Below the pieces are notes generated by a model. It was not told the origin of the DNA. It worked only from the letters and a program-made list of their open reading frames with translations, and did not search any database. Made by a program: the position numbers and the translations under genes. Positions 54,088 to 64,000 of a stretch of 64,000 nucleotides of DNA are shown here, piece by piece (within the stretch, counting starts at the first letter, position 1; each line of letters begins with the position of its first letter). The DNA lies in the NCBI GenBank assembly GCA_020912385.1, contig CP087222.1, forward strand, positions 434,001 to 498,000. The letters run 5' to 3'. The stretch comes from Neofusicoccum parvum (lineage: Eukaryota > Ascomycota > Dothideomycetes > Botryosphaeriales > Botryosphaeriaceae).

Positions 54088-55467
54088 TCATGCCGGCTCC
54101 AACCCCCTCCCCAAAAACGTTGACTCACCAAACTCCTTCTCCGCAACCTGGAAGAGCGGCAAACCCATGACTGTACACAGCGTCAGAACACACCCCACAG
54201 TGCATCAGGCAACAGAACCAAGCAGGCAGCAGCAGCACCCTCTGCCCCCCGACCTCTACCCAACAAAGCCGCAACGAACAAAAAACAGAACCGCACTCAC
54301 AGTAACCCCCCTCACTCGTCCCAATAGCCTCCCACGTCGCCCTCGCCTCCTCCTCCCCAACCACCACCAGCGGCACGCCCCTCCCCGCAGCGCTCGCATC
54401 GGCCGCCAGCTGCATCTGGCAGCACCGCTCCAGCAGCACGAACCACGCGACCGTCTCCTCGACGCTGCGCCCCGCCGTCAGCAGCCCGTGGTTGGCCAGG
54501 ATCGCCGCCTTCCTGGCGCCCAGCGCTGTGGCGATGCGCGCGCCCTCGTCGGCCGCGAGGACGACGCCGGCGAAGTTGCTTTGGGGGAAGAAGCGCGTCA
54601 GCGAGGATGAAGGGTCGCTAGGGGAAGGGGGGCGGGGGCTCACGGGTACAGCACGTGGTCGTTGTGGAAGATGCAGGCGTCCTGGTGCAGCATGTCGAGG
54701 GCGCGGCCGGCGGCGCTGAAGGCGCGGCCGTGGGTGCTGTGCGCGTGCGCGGCGCACAGCACGTCGGGCCGCGCGGTGTGGATCGCGTGGTGGATGGCGA
54801 AGGCGGCTGCGGTCGCGAAAAAAGACACCCTCCCGTAGGGAAGGGGCCGGGAGCAGAGCCGTCAGTCTTGCGCGGTCTCGAGGGAGGGAGTGGGTGCTCG
54901 GGTTCTCGTCACTGACCATAGTTCAGCCGCCGGTTCTTGCCGCCGTCGACGACCTTGCCGGCCGCGTCGACGCGGATCAGGTCCGAGTCTTTGATCAGGG
55001 AGAAGTGCATGCCTGGCCGCGGGCGGTCAGCTTTCCTTCTCCGCGGCCTCTCGTTGTCTCTTTCTCTGTGGTCGTAGTCCCTGTGCTCTTCACCGTGGAC
55101 CCCCGCCTGTCCAGTCGCGTCGCCAACCCCCTCGATCGGAAAGAAACGTCAGCGGTCACCAACCGAAAGGATTGACCCAAAAGCTCTCCGGGTCCACCGG
55201 GTCCCTCAGCGTGATGTGCCCGGCAATGCCCTCGGCGAACCCGTGCGCCGCGAAGACGCGGAAAGCGAGGGCCAGCCGGTGCTTGAGGTAGGCGCGCTCG
55301 GCATGCTTGTCGTCTCCGAACGACGGCGGCCCGCTCGTCGAGGTGTCGGGGACGAAGACGGTCTCGGTGGTCCCGGTGGAGGGGTTGACGGACGTGCGCA
55401 TGTAGCCGCCGGACACGGCGACGAGGTCTCCTCCTTCCTCGCCAGAGTGGGTGGCGGATGGAGCCAT
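54088..55467 (-). CDS. class II aldolase/adducin-domain protein, 5 exons
   Basis: Exons are 55467-55164, 55012-54917, 54806-54644, 54578-54301 and 54170-54088, giving 307 residues. It has HGFAEGIAGHITLRDP and FWVNPFGMHFSLIKDSDLI near the start. The metal-ligand motif HAHSTHGRAF, FHNDHVLY and the late histidine in ILANHGLLTAGRSVEE follow, as in L-fuculose-phosphate-aldolase-like proteins. The C-terminal exon reads MGLPLFQVAEKEFGES. Fungal members of this family are common next to secondary-metabolism or catabolic genes, but their substrates are mostly unknown. All introns are phase-consistent, so the gene appears intact. It converges with the NmrA-like gene. Confidence 0.87.
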
Positions 55468-57048
55468 CGTTCAATGATTTGCCAGGGGGTCTGGATTGAT
55501 TCGGTGGTTTGCGCTGAGCGCTGTGTCTGCGCGTTTGCTGGAGGTTTGCGTGTCGTCACCTGCTGATACGCGGTCAGCGTCCTCGCAGAGAAAGTAGTGG
55601 GGTGTTGATAAGATGCTGGCCCGGTGTAGGTGGCAGGACGCCGATCGCCTGGCTGCGACGTTGTCGGCCGGGGCGCATGAGCATCCGATTGGACGCTGCG
55701 CGGGGTGAGTAATGTGGTGAGTCAGCTACTGTTCAGGATTCTGGCGGAGGTTCTTGGAGTTTTCATGGATCGGACATAACATGCTGGCGAGCTGGGTGTC
55801 GTGCATGAACGCGGGCCTGATCCTGAGAGTGGGGGATGTGTTTCCTGTTCCGGTAAGCCTCACTGCGCGTCGTGCACCACATCTGTCCACGAAGCCTATA
55901 CACGGCATTGCTGAGGCATGCTTTGGTCACTCGTGGTTTGGTACGTGCGGAGGTCTGCACATTCCTGTCAGGTCCCAGCTCCCCCGGTAAACTGCAGCAC
56001 ACAGAGGTTCAAACAAGCCGAGTGGTCTACCATTTCACAGCGCTGTGCAAATGAAACGCCAGTGCGTCTGTCTGACGTATAGCACAGTCTACCCCCACGG
56101 GCTCTTTATGCTGATGCAAGCCTGCAAAGTGTGTAGATTCTCGGGTTCGCCACTCGTCTGATTCCTCCGACCTCGCAGCCTCGGGCACTCCCCGCCACGC
56201 AATCCCCTCTTTGTTCTCCTCTGATCTTCGTGACCTTTTGGGCCGGCCATGCAGTCAGCGAGATCGGCTCCAGTCGATTTGAGTGCTGCGTCAAAGTAGC
56301 ACTACTCCAGGCGCCGAAAGCTGTATACCTCGCATGACAGCCACGGCAGCGGTCCAATAACCCCCCGGTCTTGCACATGCAGGTGATGCGGAGCATATTT
56401 CAGGTCCCAGTGTATTTCTCCACGGGAGGCAGGAGCCCTGCTGCTGGTTTCTCGTGTGTAACTCGGCGCCGCCGTGCCGACAGCGATCGGCGGCGTGCCG
56501 TCGGCATCTGCGGCATTTCCAACCTCGACGCCCTCGACGGCATCGTCGGCACCCGCCCCGCCATGCTCCCATGGCAAAGTCGGCTTGCACCGCTGGATCG
56601 TTTAGTCTCCGCAGCCGCATGATGTCTATTCTCCGCGCCGAGAACGCTAGACCAGCCCCACAGCCCGTCGTCATTGGTAGGATAACGCTCGCCGCTCGCA
56701 GCACTCTCCGCGGCAGGCTGTATGCATGGTCATCACGGAGCCGTGGACCTGCCGCTATCATACCACCAGACACCCGGACACAGGCAGAATACACGCATCC
56801 ACCCTGCATGCTATGACTTATCGTCTCCATCAACGATGCCGTTCGGGACGCCTCGGGCAGGAGGCGGCAGCAACATGCAACCTCTTATCGGGCCCTTCAC
56901 TTGCACGACGCCGGCGAAAGTGTATATAAAGACGGCGAGAGACCGCTGTGGTCTCTTCTTCTTCACCAAGCAATCCCATCTTCTCAGGTCCAGCACAAGA
57001 TCCAACCATCTCGACTTTGACTGAAACAGTCGATCTCCAACCTTCAAA
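55468..57048. other. 1.6-kb divergent promoter region
   Basis: Between the aldolase (minus) and cyanide hydratase (plus). No coding region recognised; ends with a TATA box at 56923. Confidence 0.55.
56923..56930 (+). promoter_or_regulatory. TATA box of cyanide hydratase
   Basis: TATATAAA 119 bp upstream of ATG 57049, followed by a CT-rich leader; a strong TATA fits an inducible gene. Confidence 0.6.
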
Positions 57049-58286
57049 ATGCCCATCACCAAGTACAAGGCTGCCGCGGTATGGTATCCCCGTCAGAACA
57101 CACAACCCCCAATCAACATACTGATCAGGAGACACGCAGGTCACGTCCGAGCCCGGCTGGTTCGACCTCGAGGGCGGCACGCAGAAGACCATCAACTTCA
57201 TCAACGAGGCCGGCCAGGCCGGCTGCAAGCTGGTGGCCTTCCCCGAAGTCTGGATCCCGGGCTACCCCTACTGGATGTGGAAGGTCACGTACCAGCAGTC
57301 GCTGCCGATGCTCAAGAAGTACCGCGAGAACTCTCTCCGCGTCGACTCCGAGGAGATGCGCCGCATCCGCCGCGCCGCCCGCGACAACCAGATGCAAGCA
57401 CTGCCCTCCCCCGCCTGCCAAGCTGACTGCTGACCGCGACTCCCCCCCCTCCAGCTACGTCTCCATGGGCTTCTCCGAGATCGACCACGCCACGCTCTAC
57501 CTGGCGCAGGTGCTGATCTCGCCGACGGGCGACATCCTCAACCACCGGCGCAAGATCAAGCCGACGCACGTCGAGAAGCTCGTCTACGGCGACGGCGCGG
57601 GCGACACGTTCCAGTCGGTGACGGACACGGAGCTGGGGCGCCTGGGGCAGCTCAACTGCTGGGAGAACATGAACCCGTTCCTCAAGGCGCTCAACGTGGC
57701 GCAGGGCGAGCAGATCCACATCGCGGCGTGGCCCGTCTACCCAGGCAAGGAGACGCTGCGCTACCCGGACCCGGCCACCAACGTCGCGGACCCGGCGTCG
57801 GACCTGGTGACGCCGGCGTACGCGATCGAGACGGGGGCGTGGACGCTGGCGCCCTTCCAGCGGCTCAGCGTCGAGGGCCTGCGCAAGAACACGCCGGAGG
57901 GCGTCGAGCCCGAGACCGACCCCAGCACGTACAACGGCCACGCGCGCATCTACCGCCCCGACGGCTCGCTCGTCGCCAAGCCCGACAAGGACTTCGACGG
58001 CCTGCTGTTCGTCGACGTCGACCTGGACGAGTCGCACCTCACAAAGGTGCTCGCCGACTTCGGCGGCCACTACATGCGCCCCGACCTCATCCGCCTGCTC
58101 GTCGACACCCGTCGCAAGGAGCTCGTCACCGAGGCCGACCCCGACGGCGGCATCGCCACCTACTCGACCAGGGAGCGCCTGGGCCTGCACCTGCCGCTGG
58201 ACCCGCCGCGCGAGGAGAAGAGGGGCCAGGTCGGCGTGGCGGGCGTCAAGAGGGAGCAGGAGAAGAAGGCTGCGAGTGAGCTCTGA
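57049..58286 (+). CDS. cyanide hydratase (nitrilase superfamily), 3 exons
   Basis: Exons are 57049-57078, 57140-57393 and 57455-58286, giving 371 residues, the usual length. The second intron has a GC donor (AT|GCAAGC) and CCAG acceptor, restoring [20 protein letters not shown]. The catalytic triad is visible: Glu in [15 protein letters not shown], Lys in [19 protein letters not shown], Cys in [14 protein letters not shown]. These blocks match fungal cyanide hydratases, which turn HCN into formamide and form spiral filaments, better than general nitrilases. The C-terminal tail is Lys/Glu-rich. The role is detoxification of plant- or self-derived cyanide, typical of plant-associated fungi. A longer ORF starting at 57081 is a shifted-frame chimera and not the protein. 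Confidence 0.93.
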
Positions 58287-58748
58287 AGCAGGATGACTTG
58301 ACCAGATTGTACGATAGATGGATCTTCGCTCTTTAGGAATTGGATGTTGTTACGGTACTTGACTTGATCATGACACTCGATGCACTGAACAGAAGCTCAA
58401 AAGTGGAATTGTTTATTGGTATAACGGCAGCTCTTCAAACAGGACGTTTCGCTACACGAAAGCATCCTAAGACCGGCGCTCAGCCACGAGAGCATGCTTG
58501 CACAGTGCTCTTTAAAGCCTGCTGAACTAGGAATGGAGGCAGTAAAGATAAAGAAAATAGTCAATCCGTCGTCCGCCCGTTTTCGTCGCTCGTCCACAAT
58601 TGTTGCGCCGTCCAGATGACAGTAGCACTTCTGACCTTAACGATCTTGTTGAAGTGGAGTTAGAAAGGCGTCAAGAAAAAAAAAAGAAAAAGAAAAGCGG
58701 TCCCTATCGCAAGATGTGAAAGAGGATGACGTCCGAGGCTTCCAACAC
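58287..58748. other. intergenic, 3' flanks of convergent genes
   Basis: AT-rich with an A-run near 58674-58698; no gene. Confidence 0.5.
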
Positions 58749-61334
58749 TCAGCGCCTCCCAGTCAACTTAGCAGCAACAACCTCCATGCCCTGGATAACC
58801 TGCAACGGCACCTCTTCGCCCCACCAGAACCACGGATGCGCCAAGGACACGTCCAGCGTCAGGTTATCAGCAGGCTCAATGACAGTGCGCGGCAGAGGCG
58901 CACCCACCCTCGCGCCGTAGCGTGAGTTGGCGTGGATGATGGAGCTGATAGTGGCAGCGTCGTTTGCGGTGAGCCACAAGAGGCGCTCCTGCTCGGCGTC
59001 GGCGGCGAAGTAGAAGAGAGTGAGTAGGGTGACCAGGAAGACGAGCAAGACCCATGGGAAGACGTGGTAGCGGTCGCAGGGCACCGAGTGGAAGAAGCCC
59101 TTGCCGCCCTTGAGGATTCGTTCGAGCATGCGCTCGAGGCTGCTGAAGGCGGGCTGCTGTTGCTGCTGCTGCTGCTGGTCATCTGGGAGAGACCGAGTGG
59201 GGAACTCCAGCTTCATGGGTTCCGGCCTGGTTTCGACGGTCGGGCCACGCACGGTGCGGAGCTCCTCCCTGCGAAGCTCCTCCTCGCGAAGCCCCTCCTC
59301 TACCCCCTCCTGGTCCGGGCTGTTCCTAAGCTTCTCCCAAGCGGTCTCAAGCGCATCTTTATCCTTCTCGAGCTCTTCGTTCTTCTTCTTGAGGGTCTCT
59401 TCATCCCTCCTCAGCACCGCATTCTCCGCGCGCAGCCGCTCTATCTCGTCGTCGTCACCATCACCCTCCTCCTCCCCAACACCCTCCTGCCGCGCCGCGT
59501 CACCCACCCTCTCCCGCGCCGCCCTCTCCATCCCAAGCTGCTCATCCAGCGCCGCCACCCTCCGCTCCAACCCCTCATTCTCGCGCTGCAACCACTCAGC
59601 CCGCCTTGCACCCGCCTCCCCCTCCGCCCTCCCCTCCACACACCTCCTCAACTCCTCCTCCAACTCCGCCACCCTCCCCTCCAGCGCCACCTTCGCCTCA
59701 CCCACCTCCCGCCCCACCCCCTCCAGCCGAACATTCTCCCAGAAAAGCCGTAGGCGCTCGTGGCGCTCCCCCGGGAACATCGCGACGCAGTCGCGGGCAT
59801 CGTACGGGCCGGCAGCGGGGTGGTGGCGCTTCAAGAAGGCGACGGGGAAGTGCGGCACGAACACGTTGCCGGGCGGGCGCTGGCGCTGCGCCAGCAGCCG
59901 CGGCGGCAGCGCGCTGCTGTCCTGCCCGTGCCGCGCGTGCATCAGCGCCAGGTTGCCGTCGAACAGCGCGTCCCAGCGGCCCTGCCGGTAGTCGGGCTGG
60001 CCGTAGGGCGGCGTGACTGGGCGGAAGAGGGACTCGTAGGTGGCCGGGTCGACGAGGTTGGAGGTGGGCTGTGAGGAGGGCTGTGAGGAGGAGGGCTGGT
60101 TGGGAGGCGGCGGTGGAGCCTCTGAGGGCTGTTGTTGGGGCTCCTGGTTGGAGACGGGGGCCCGGAAGGGGTCGTTCGGGCTGCTGTTGAGGGGGGGCTG
60201 CTCTGATTCAGGGGAAGAGAGAAGGTTGTGGAGGGATTTGTGATGCTGTTGGGCGCGTTGGTGCGCTCGCATACGGCGGGATTGGGGGCTGCCGAACTCA
60301 TTGGGAATAGGAGACATCTCTGAGGTAGGCGTGCGAGGGTTGGTGGTTTTGGCAATGTCATTCTTCCGAGGGTTTGGGTCGGGAGTCGAGGGGCCGTCGT
60401 CAGTCTGCTCGAGATCATCAACCGTAGTGAGAGAATCGGTGGTGCTGTCCTCGTTGTCATCGACGAAGGAAGAAGCGGCCTTAGACGAAGCGACGGCAGA
60501 TGGGGAGGCGGTGGTAGATGAAGCGGTCGCAAAGGAGTAGGCGAGGACATGCTTGACGGCAGCGGCTGGGGAGGAGTTAGCCATGAAGCCGCCAGATCCG
60601 GAATCCTCTGCATGCCCGTTGCCATGCTCATCCGCGTCCTTGGTACCGCTTGGGCTTGGTGAGCGGTCACTATCCGAATCACTGCCGACTTGCTCGAGCT
60701 CGGAGGCCAGGCTGCCAGGGCTTGGCTTTTCCTCGGAGGATGCGATTGATGCAGCGGCCATCTTGGGCGTAACGGGGTTTGGTTTCTCCACCGTCTGGCT
60801 CGCCTGGTGGTCCATGATAGTGTCGATATCCTGGGTCATAGCGACGAATTTGCTTCCCATAAACCTAAGCTTCCGCGTGAGATCTGCGATGATTGCGTCC
60901 TTTGCGTTGTTGTCGCTGATCTTGACGTCGAGCACCCTTTGGGTGGTGAGAAGCTGCAAGAGGGCCCTGCCGTGTGCGCCCCTCGGGCTTTTGAGGTCTT
61001 CGAGCTCGGCCTGGAGGGCGTCCCGCTCCTTTGTGAGGTTGTCGGAGTCCTCCTGTTTTTTCTGAAGCTGGTCTTTGCAGTCTTTCAGCTCGGCACGTGC
61101 CTCTTTTGCCTTTTCCTCAAGCGACTTGGTCTCGTTCCTGCACTTCTCCTCGAGGGCCTTGAGCTTGGCTTGGCTCTCGGAGTAGTGGTCTTGGGCCACG
61201 GCAACCGTGACTTCGGCGTTCGCGTTGTTGTTCTGGAGGTTTCTGTTTTTCTCCTGCAGATCGCGAATCTCTTGTTTGAGGCTCTCAATCTCCTCGGCCT
61301 GCGTGGCCACGGTTTCTTCGTCGTAGAATTCCAT
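58749..61334 (-). CDS. large coiled-coil protein with one C-terminal membrane helix
   Basis: 861 residues in one exon, starting MEFYDEETVATQAEEIESLK. Residues about 8-125 form a first coiled coil. A Ser/Pro/Thr-rich disordered part follows with a conserved-looking patch (YRQGRWDALFDGNLALMHAR). A second coiled coil spans about 540-700, with a Gln8 run (CAG repeat at 59157-59180) close behind. A membrane helix (VFPWVLLVFLVTLLTLFYF) near 757-778 is followed by an 83-residue tail with a possible N-glycosylation site (NLT) and WFWWGEEVPLQV. The layout suits a type II or tail-region membrane tether with the coiled coils in the cytosol or nucleus. No family recognised; a nuclear-envelope or vesicle tether is speculation. 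Confidence 0.75.
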   Translation of the reverse strand: MEFYDEETVATQAEEIESLKQEIRDLQEKNRNLQNNNANAEVTVAVAQDHYSESQAKLKALEEKCRNETKSLEEKAKEARAELKDCKDQLQKKQEDSDNLTKERDALQAELEDLKSPRGAHGRALLQLLTTQRVLDVKISDNNAKDAIIADLTRKLRFMGSKFVAMTQDIDTIMDHQASQTVEKPNPVTPKMAAASIASSEEKPSPGSLASELEQVGSDSDSDRSPSPSGTKDADEHGNGHAEDSGSGGFMANSSPAAAVKHVLAYSFATASSTTASPSAVASSKAASSFVDDNEDSTTDSLTTVDDLEQTDDGPSTPDPNPRKNDIAKTTNPRTPTSEMSPIPNEFGSPQSRRMRAHQRAQQHHKSLHNLLSSPESEQPPLNSSPNDPFRAPVSNQEPQQQPSEAPPPPPNQPSSSQPSSQPTSNLVDPATYESLFRPVTPPYGQPDYRQGRWDALFDGNLALMHARHGQDSSALPPRLLAQRQRPPGNVFVPHFPVAFLKRHHPAAGPYDARDCVAMFPGERHERLRLFWENVRLEGVGREVGEAKVALEGRVAELEEELRRCVEGRAEGEAGARRAEWLQRENEGLERRVAALDEQLGMERAARERVGDAARQEGVGEEEGDGDDDEIERLRAENAVLRRDEETLKKKNEELEKDKDALETAWEKLRNSPDQEGVEEGLREEELRREELRTVRGPTVETRPEPMKLEFPTRSLPDDQQQQQQQQPAFSSLERMLERILKGGKGFFHSVPCDRYHVFPWVLLVFLVTLLTLFYFAADAEQERLLWLTANDAATISSIIHANSRYGARVGAPLPRTVIEPADNLTLDVSLAHPWFWWGEEVPLQVIQGMEVVAAKLTGRR

Positions 61335-62705
61335 GGCGGGATGGGAAGGGGGCGCGAGAAGAAAAAAGAGTCCGTTGGAGAGGTTCCTTGGCGGCAGACG
61401 AACAACGAAAGACGGTGCAGAAGAAAGGAAGACCGGTGGTGGTGCTGCAAGCGGCGTTGAGACAATTTGCAGAGGCGCACAATAGCCTGTGCCAAGCCAT
61501 TGTGAGCACGCTTCACCTCGACGAACAATCGCCAGTCCGAAATCCAGCGCGGTGTGAAAGTGCCAGCCACCGTCCTATCTGCTTGCCTTCGCCACCAAGC
61601 CCAGGCTCCGTCCGCACGAAGACATCAACGCCAGTTGAGGAAGCTCAACGCTGGAAGCGCCGAAGGCTCTTCGTGTCCTGAAAGCCGCTTCACTCTACAG
61701 CGAGCCGCGTGTTGAGAGATGGCCTCACTCCCAGAAGACAAAAGGCTCTGCATGCTGGAGAAAGAGCGTGCCCAAGTGCGGAGAGCGCGGCGCATACAAA
61801 GGACATGAGCGTCCAGTCGTCGCATTCATCCACGCAGAGGGCTGGCCCGCCCCCATCCGGCCACACGCAACACAGCTCTTAACACGTCCATCACGGCGAG
61901 GAGGCAGCGTCGCAAGGCAGCACGAGTGTCGTCCGCAGAAGCTCAGGCGCCACCTTGTCAGCGTGGGGTTTGCCCAGCACGAGCGGCAGACTCGGCGACC
62001 CACCTGCGCCCGCACACGTCGCGCCCGCTGGATCGTGCCCCTCGCCCCTCGCCCCTCGAATCCACTTGCCCTTCGATCCGGCTGATCCTAACTAACCGCT
62101 GCAGGCTATTTTCCCACAACTCTGTCTATTTCCATCGCCGCCCGAGATGCCCGCCGCTTTCTCAGATCAAACTCTGTCTTCCGGCTTCTCCTGAGCCCTC
62201 GCTGCTTGCATGCGTCCGAGGCTCGTGCATCGTCTTGGCGGCCAAGGTCTTGTCGAACCACAAAGCGCATTGAAAACAAGTGGGTATGGTACCTTGCGGA
62301 TTGCAGTGCTGCGGATCGCATTGTTCGCCTTGTTTGCTTTGGCAAGTATTGGCCCCGTCATTGACGCTCCGCATCCGGGTCAGGCCTGCTTCCCGCTCAG
62401 GGGTTTGACCAAGGCATGGCCGCACTTATGCACTGGGATGTGAGCTTTTTGGACAGGCATTGTGTACAGCATGATTGCAAATACATTCGTCGTCGAACAC
62501 CAAGGGATCGTCTAGCTAGGAGCGAATGTAGACGGCACCAGTGCGAAGAAACATAGTTTGTTTGTTGATATCAAAAGAAAACACGCTCCGCCAATCCATC
62601 CTGAACGCCGTTTACATTATCGAGACCATCCGTTCTTTACCCAGTTTAATCGCGATGCCATTCCTTGAGTTGATCATTTTCGCCAAATACCTTCAGTTCG
62701 CCGGT
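61335..62705. other. 1.4-kb intergenic region
   Basis: Promoter of the coiled-coil gene and 3' side of the gene at 62706. ORFs on both strands lack domains. Confidence 0.5.
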
Positions 62706-63881
62706 TTACAGCTGTCGGTCCTCGAAGCCCTCTTCCTCGGCGACCTCCTTCTCGGTGTAGACCGGGGGAGCCTCCTCGGGGATGTCTTCCTTGGAGATGG
62801 CGCCCTCCTCATCAGCCGCAACAGCCGCGTAGCCGTTTCCGCGCCTGTTGTTGAGCTTGACCCACGCGAAGGCAATGATGCAGCCCAGCAGCCAGCCCAT
62901 GGCGTAGGTGAAGGCACCGATCGAGATTCCGATGACGATAGGAATCATGATACGGCCGATAGTCTGGAAGAACCGGGCAAGAGGTCCGCTGCGATGATGA
63001 CGCATGATGCCGTGAGGACCGTGACCGTGATGCGGGCGGCGGTGGCCAGGAAGGCGCTCAGGGCGCTCTCCCTGCTCACCCTCACCCTTGACAGCACCGT
63101 TGGGACGGCCCTTCATGCACCCGCCCTTGACCTTGTTCAGGCCGCCCTTCATGCTCTGGATGCGGTCGGAGATCATAGCACGCCACTTGCAGAGAACAGG
63201 CCAGCTCTGGCACTCCTTGTCGCCCTGTTGCGGCTTGGTTCCGTGGATCGGGGCAGCAGTGGTGATGGGCATGATGGAGATTTCGCCTTCGGGGTGCTTG
63301 ATGAGCTTGACCGAGAGAGCGGGAACAGCGATGTGGTGGGCCTCGAGAGACGAGAGCTGAAGGGTCATGGGGACGAGCTCGTCGCCGGCCGAGCCAGTGA
63401 CGGAGGGGTCGATTTCCAGAGCATAGGCGGAGATGCGAAGAGGCTTGTCGGTGTACTTGCCGATATTGGCGCGGATGTCGGTCAACGGAATGTCGGCGCG
63501 GACCTGGTAGACGGGAATGGGCTGCGGGATGGAGTCGAACGACGGCGGGTAGAGGCGGACACCGTTCAGTTCAATGATGTGGCCGTCGACGACAGAAAAG
63601 TTCAGCAGCTGTGGGTTCTGTCAATGCATGTTTCACAAGGGCGACCACTGCGGGCTGCCTACCAGCGAGTTCTCAATGCCCTGCACCCACACCAGGTCCT
63701 CCTCGGATGAGCCGGCAAACGGGCAGCTGGGGCAGTCGAGAGTAAGCAGCTGTGATGTTGTGTCGACGAGGTTGAACTCGCGGTCGGGGATCACGCCGTC
63801 GACAGTCGAGGGAATCAGGAAGGCGGCGGAAGGCGCGGCGAGGGCCAGGGTGGCGCAGAGGCCAAGGGTGTGGGACTTCAT
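62706..63881 (-). CDS. type I membrane protein with signal peptide and His-rich loop, 2 exons
   Basis: Exons are 63881-63663 and 63617-62706 (45-nt intron GTAGGC...GACAG), giving 376 residues. There is a signal peptide (SHTLGLCATLALAAPSAAF). A lumenal domain follows with a CPSC pair (LLTLDCPSCPFAG), NFSVVDGHIIELNGVRLYP and two further Cys near KECQSWPVLCKW. A His/Gly/Arg-rich stretch (PGHRRPHHGHGPHGIMRHHR) precedes a membrane region (IMIPIVIGISIGAFTYAMGW) and a short acidic cytosolic tail with PPVY. The architecture recalls uncharacterised fungal secretory-pathway proteins (DUF7728-like, uncertain). The His-rich stretch may bind metal. Confidence 0.75.
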
Positions 63882-64000
63882 GGCGAGCCCAGAGACAGGT
63901 GAAGACGCAGGGTGAGGCAGAGGTCGAGCACAAAGGAAGGGCGAGAGTAGGCGGCGGAGGCGATGTTTGCACAGCGTGGAGTGAGCAGGCCAGAGCGGAC

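Noticed and set aside
57081..57432. Alternative long start of the cyanide hydratase ORF
   Set aside because: The upstream part is in a different frame from the conserved exon 2 and gives Ser/Arg-rich nonsense; splicing through 57140-57393 gives the family sequence.

Overview
The window is nuclear DNA of a filamentous ascomycete (Pezizomycotina; a Dothideomycete-like fungus is my inference, not proven). The evidence is short GT-AG introns of about 50-110 nt with CTAAC/CTGAC-type branch sites, a Pol III tRNA gene with an anticodon-loop intron, and the gene set: an SSK1-type response regulator, a SUR7/PalI-type membrane protein, fungal Zn2Cys6 regulators, EMC1, an RSR1/Rap-like GTPase, histone H4 and cyanide hydratase. 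All gene models with introns were assembled by eye from the genomic sequence. Exon boundaries are stated where reading frame and splice signals agree.

Layout. 1-15 kb is an accessory-looking stretch: the C-terminal half of an NLR-like ankyrin protein cut by the window edge, a C2H2 protein, a tRNA-Gly(GCC) gene preceded by two decayed 5' copies, a degraded Zn2Cys6 gene, an intact eight-exon alpha/beta-hydrolase, a LINE relic, an intact Zn2Cys6 regulator paralogous to the relic, a secreted FAD-linked oxidoreductase with ten exons, and a SUR7/PalI-type membrane protein. 15-24 kb holds an F-box-like gene, a small secreted His/Arg/Glu-rich protein, and the SSK1-type HOG-pathway regulator. 24-33 kb holds a conserved LRR-like protein, two tandem members of a Cys/His-containing F-box-like family, a small membrane protein and an atypical SDR. 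33-49 kb holds conserved housekeeping genes: EMC1, the RSR1-like GTPase, a third F-box-like family member, methylcrotonyl-CoA carboxylase beta subunit and a RING protein. 49-64 kb holds a P450 relic, histone H4, a convergent pair (NmrA-like reductase and class II aldolase), cyanide hydratase, a long coiled-coil membrane protein and a secretory-pathway protein with a His-rich loop.

How genes may work together. The clearest local grouping is 4.6-11.5 kb: two related Zn2Cys6 genes (one dead, one alive) flank an esterase-type hydrolase, with a secreted FAD oxidoreductase next to them. It could be a small regulated catabolic or secondary-metabolic set, but nothing proves co-regulation. The three F-box-like proteins at 26.3-29.1 kb and 42.9-43.9 kb share one Cys/His module and are the best candidate for something poorly described. 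Large gene-free stretches (17.1-19.5, 22.0-24.4, 38.7-42.9 and 48.7-51.7 kb) contain no coding region I can support beyond the P450 relic.
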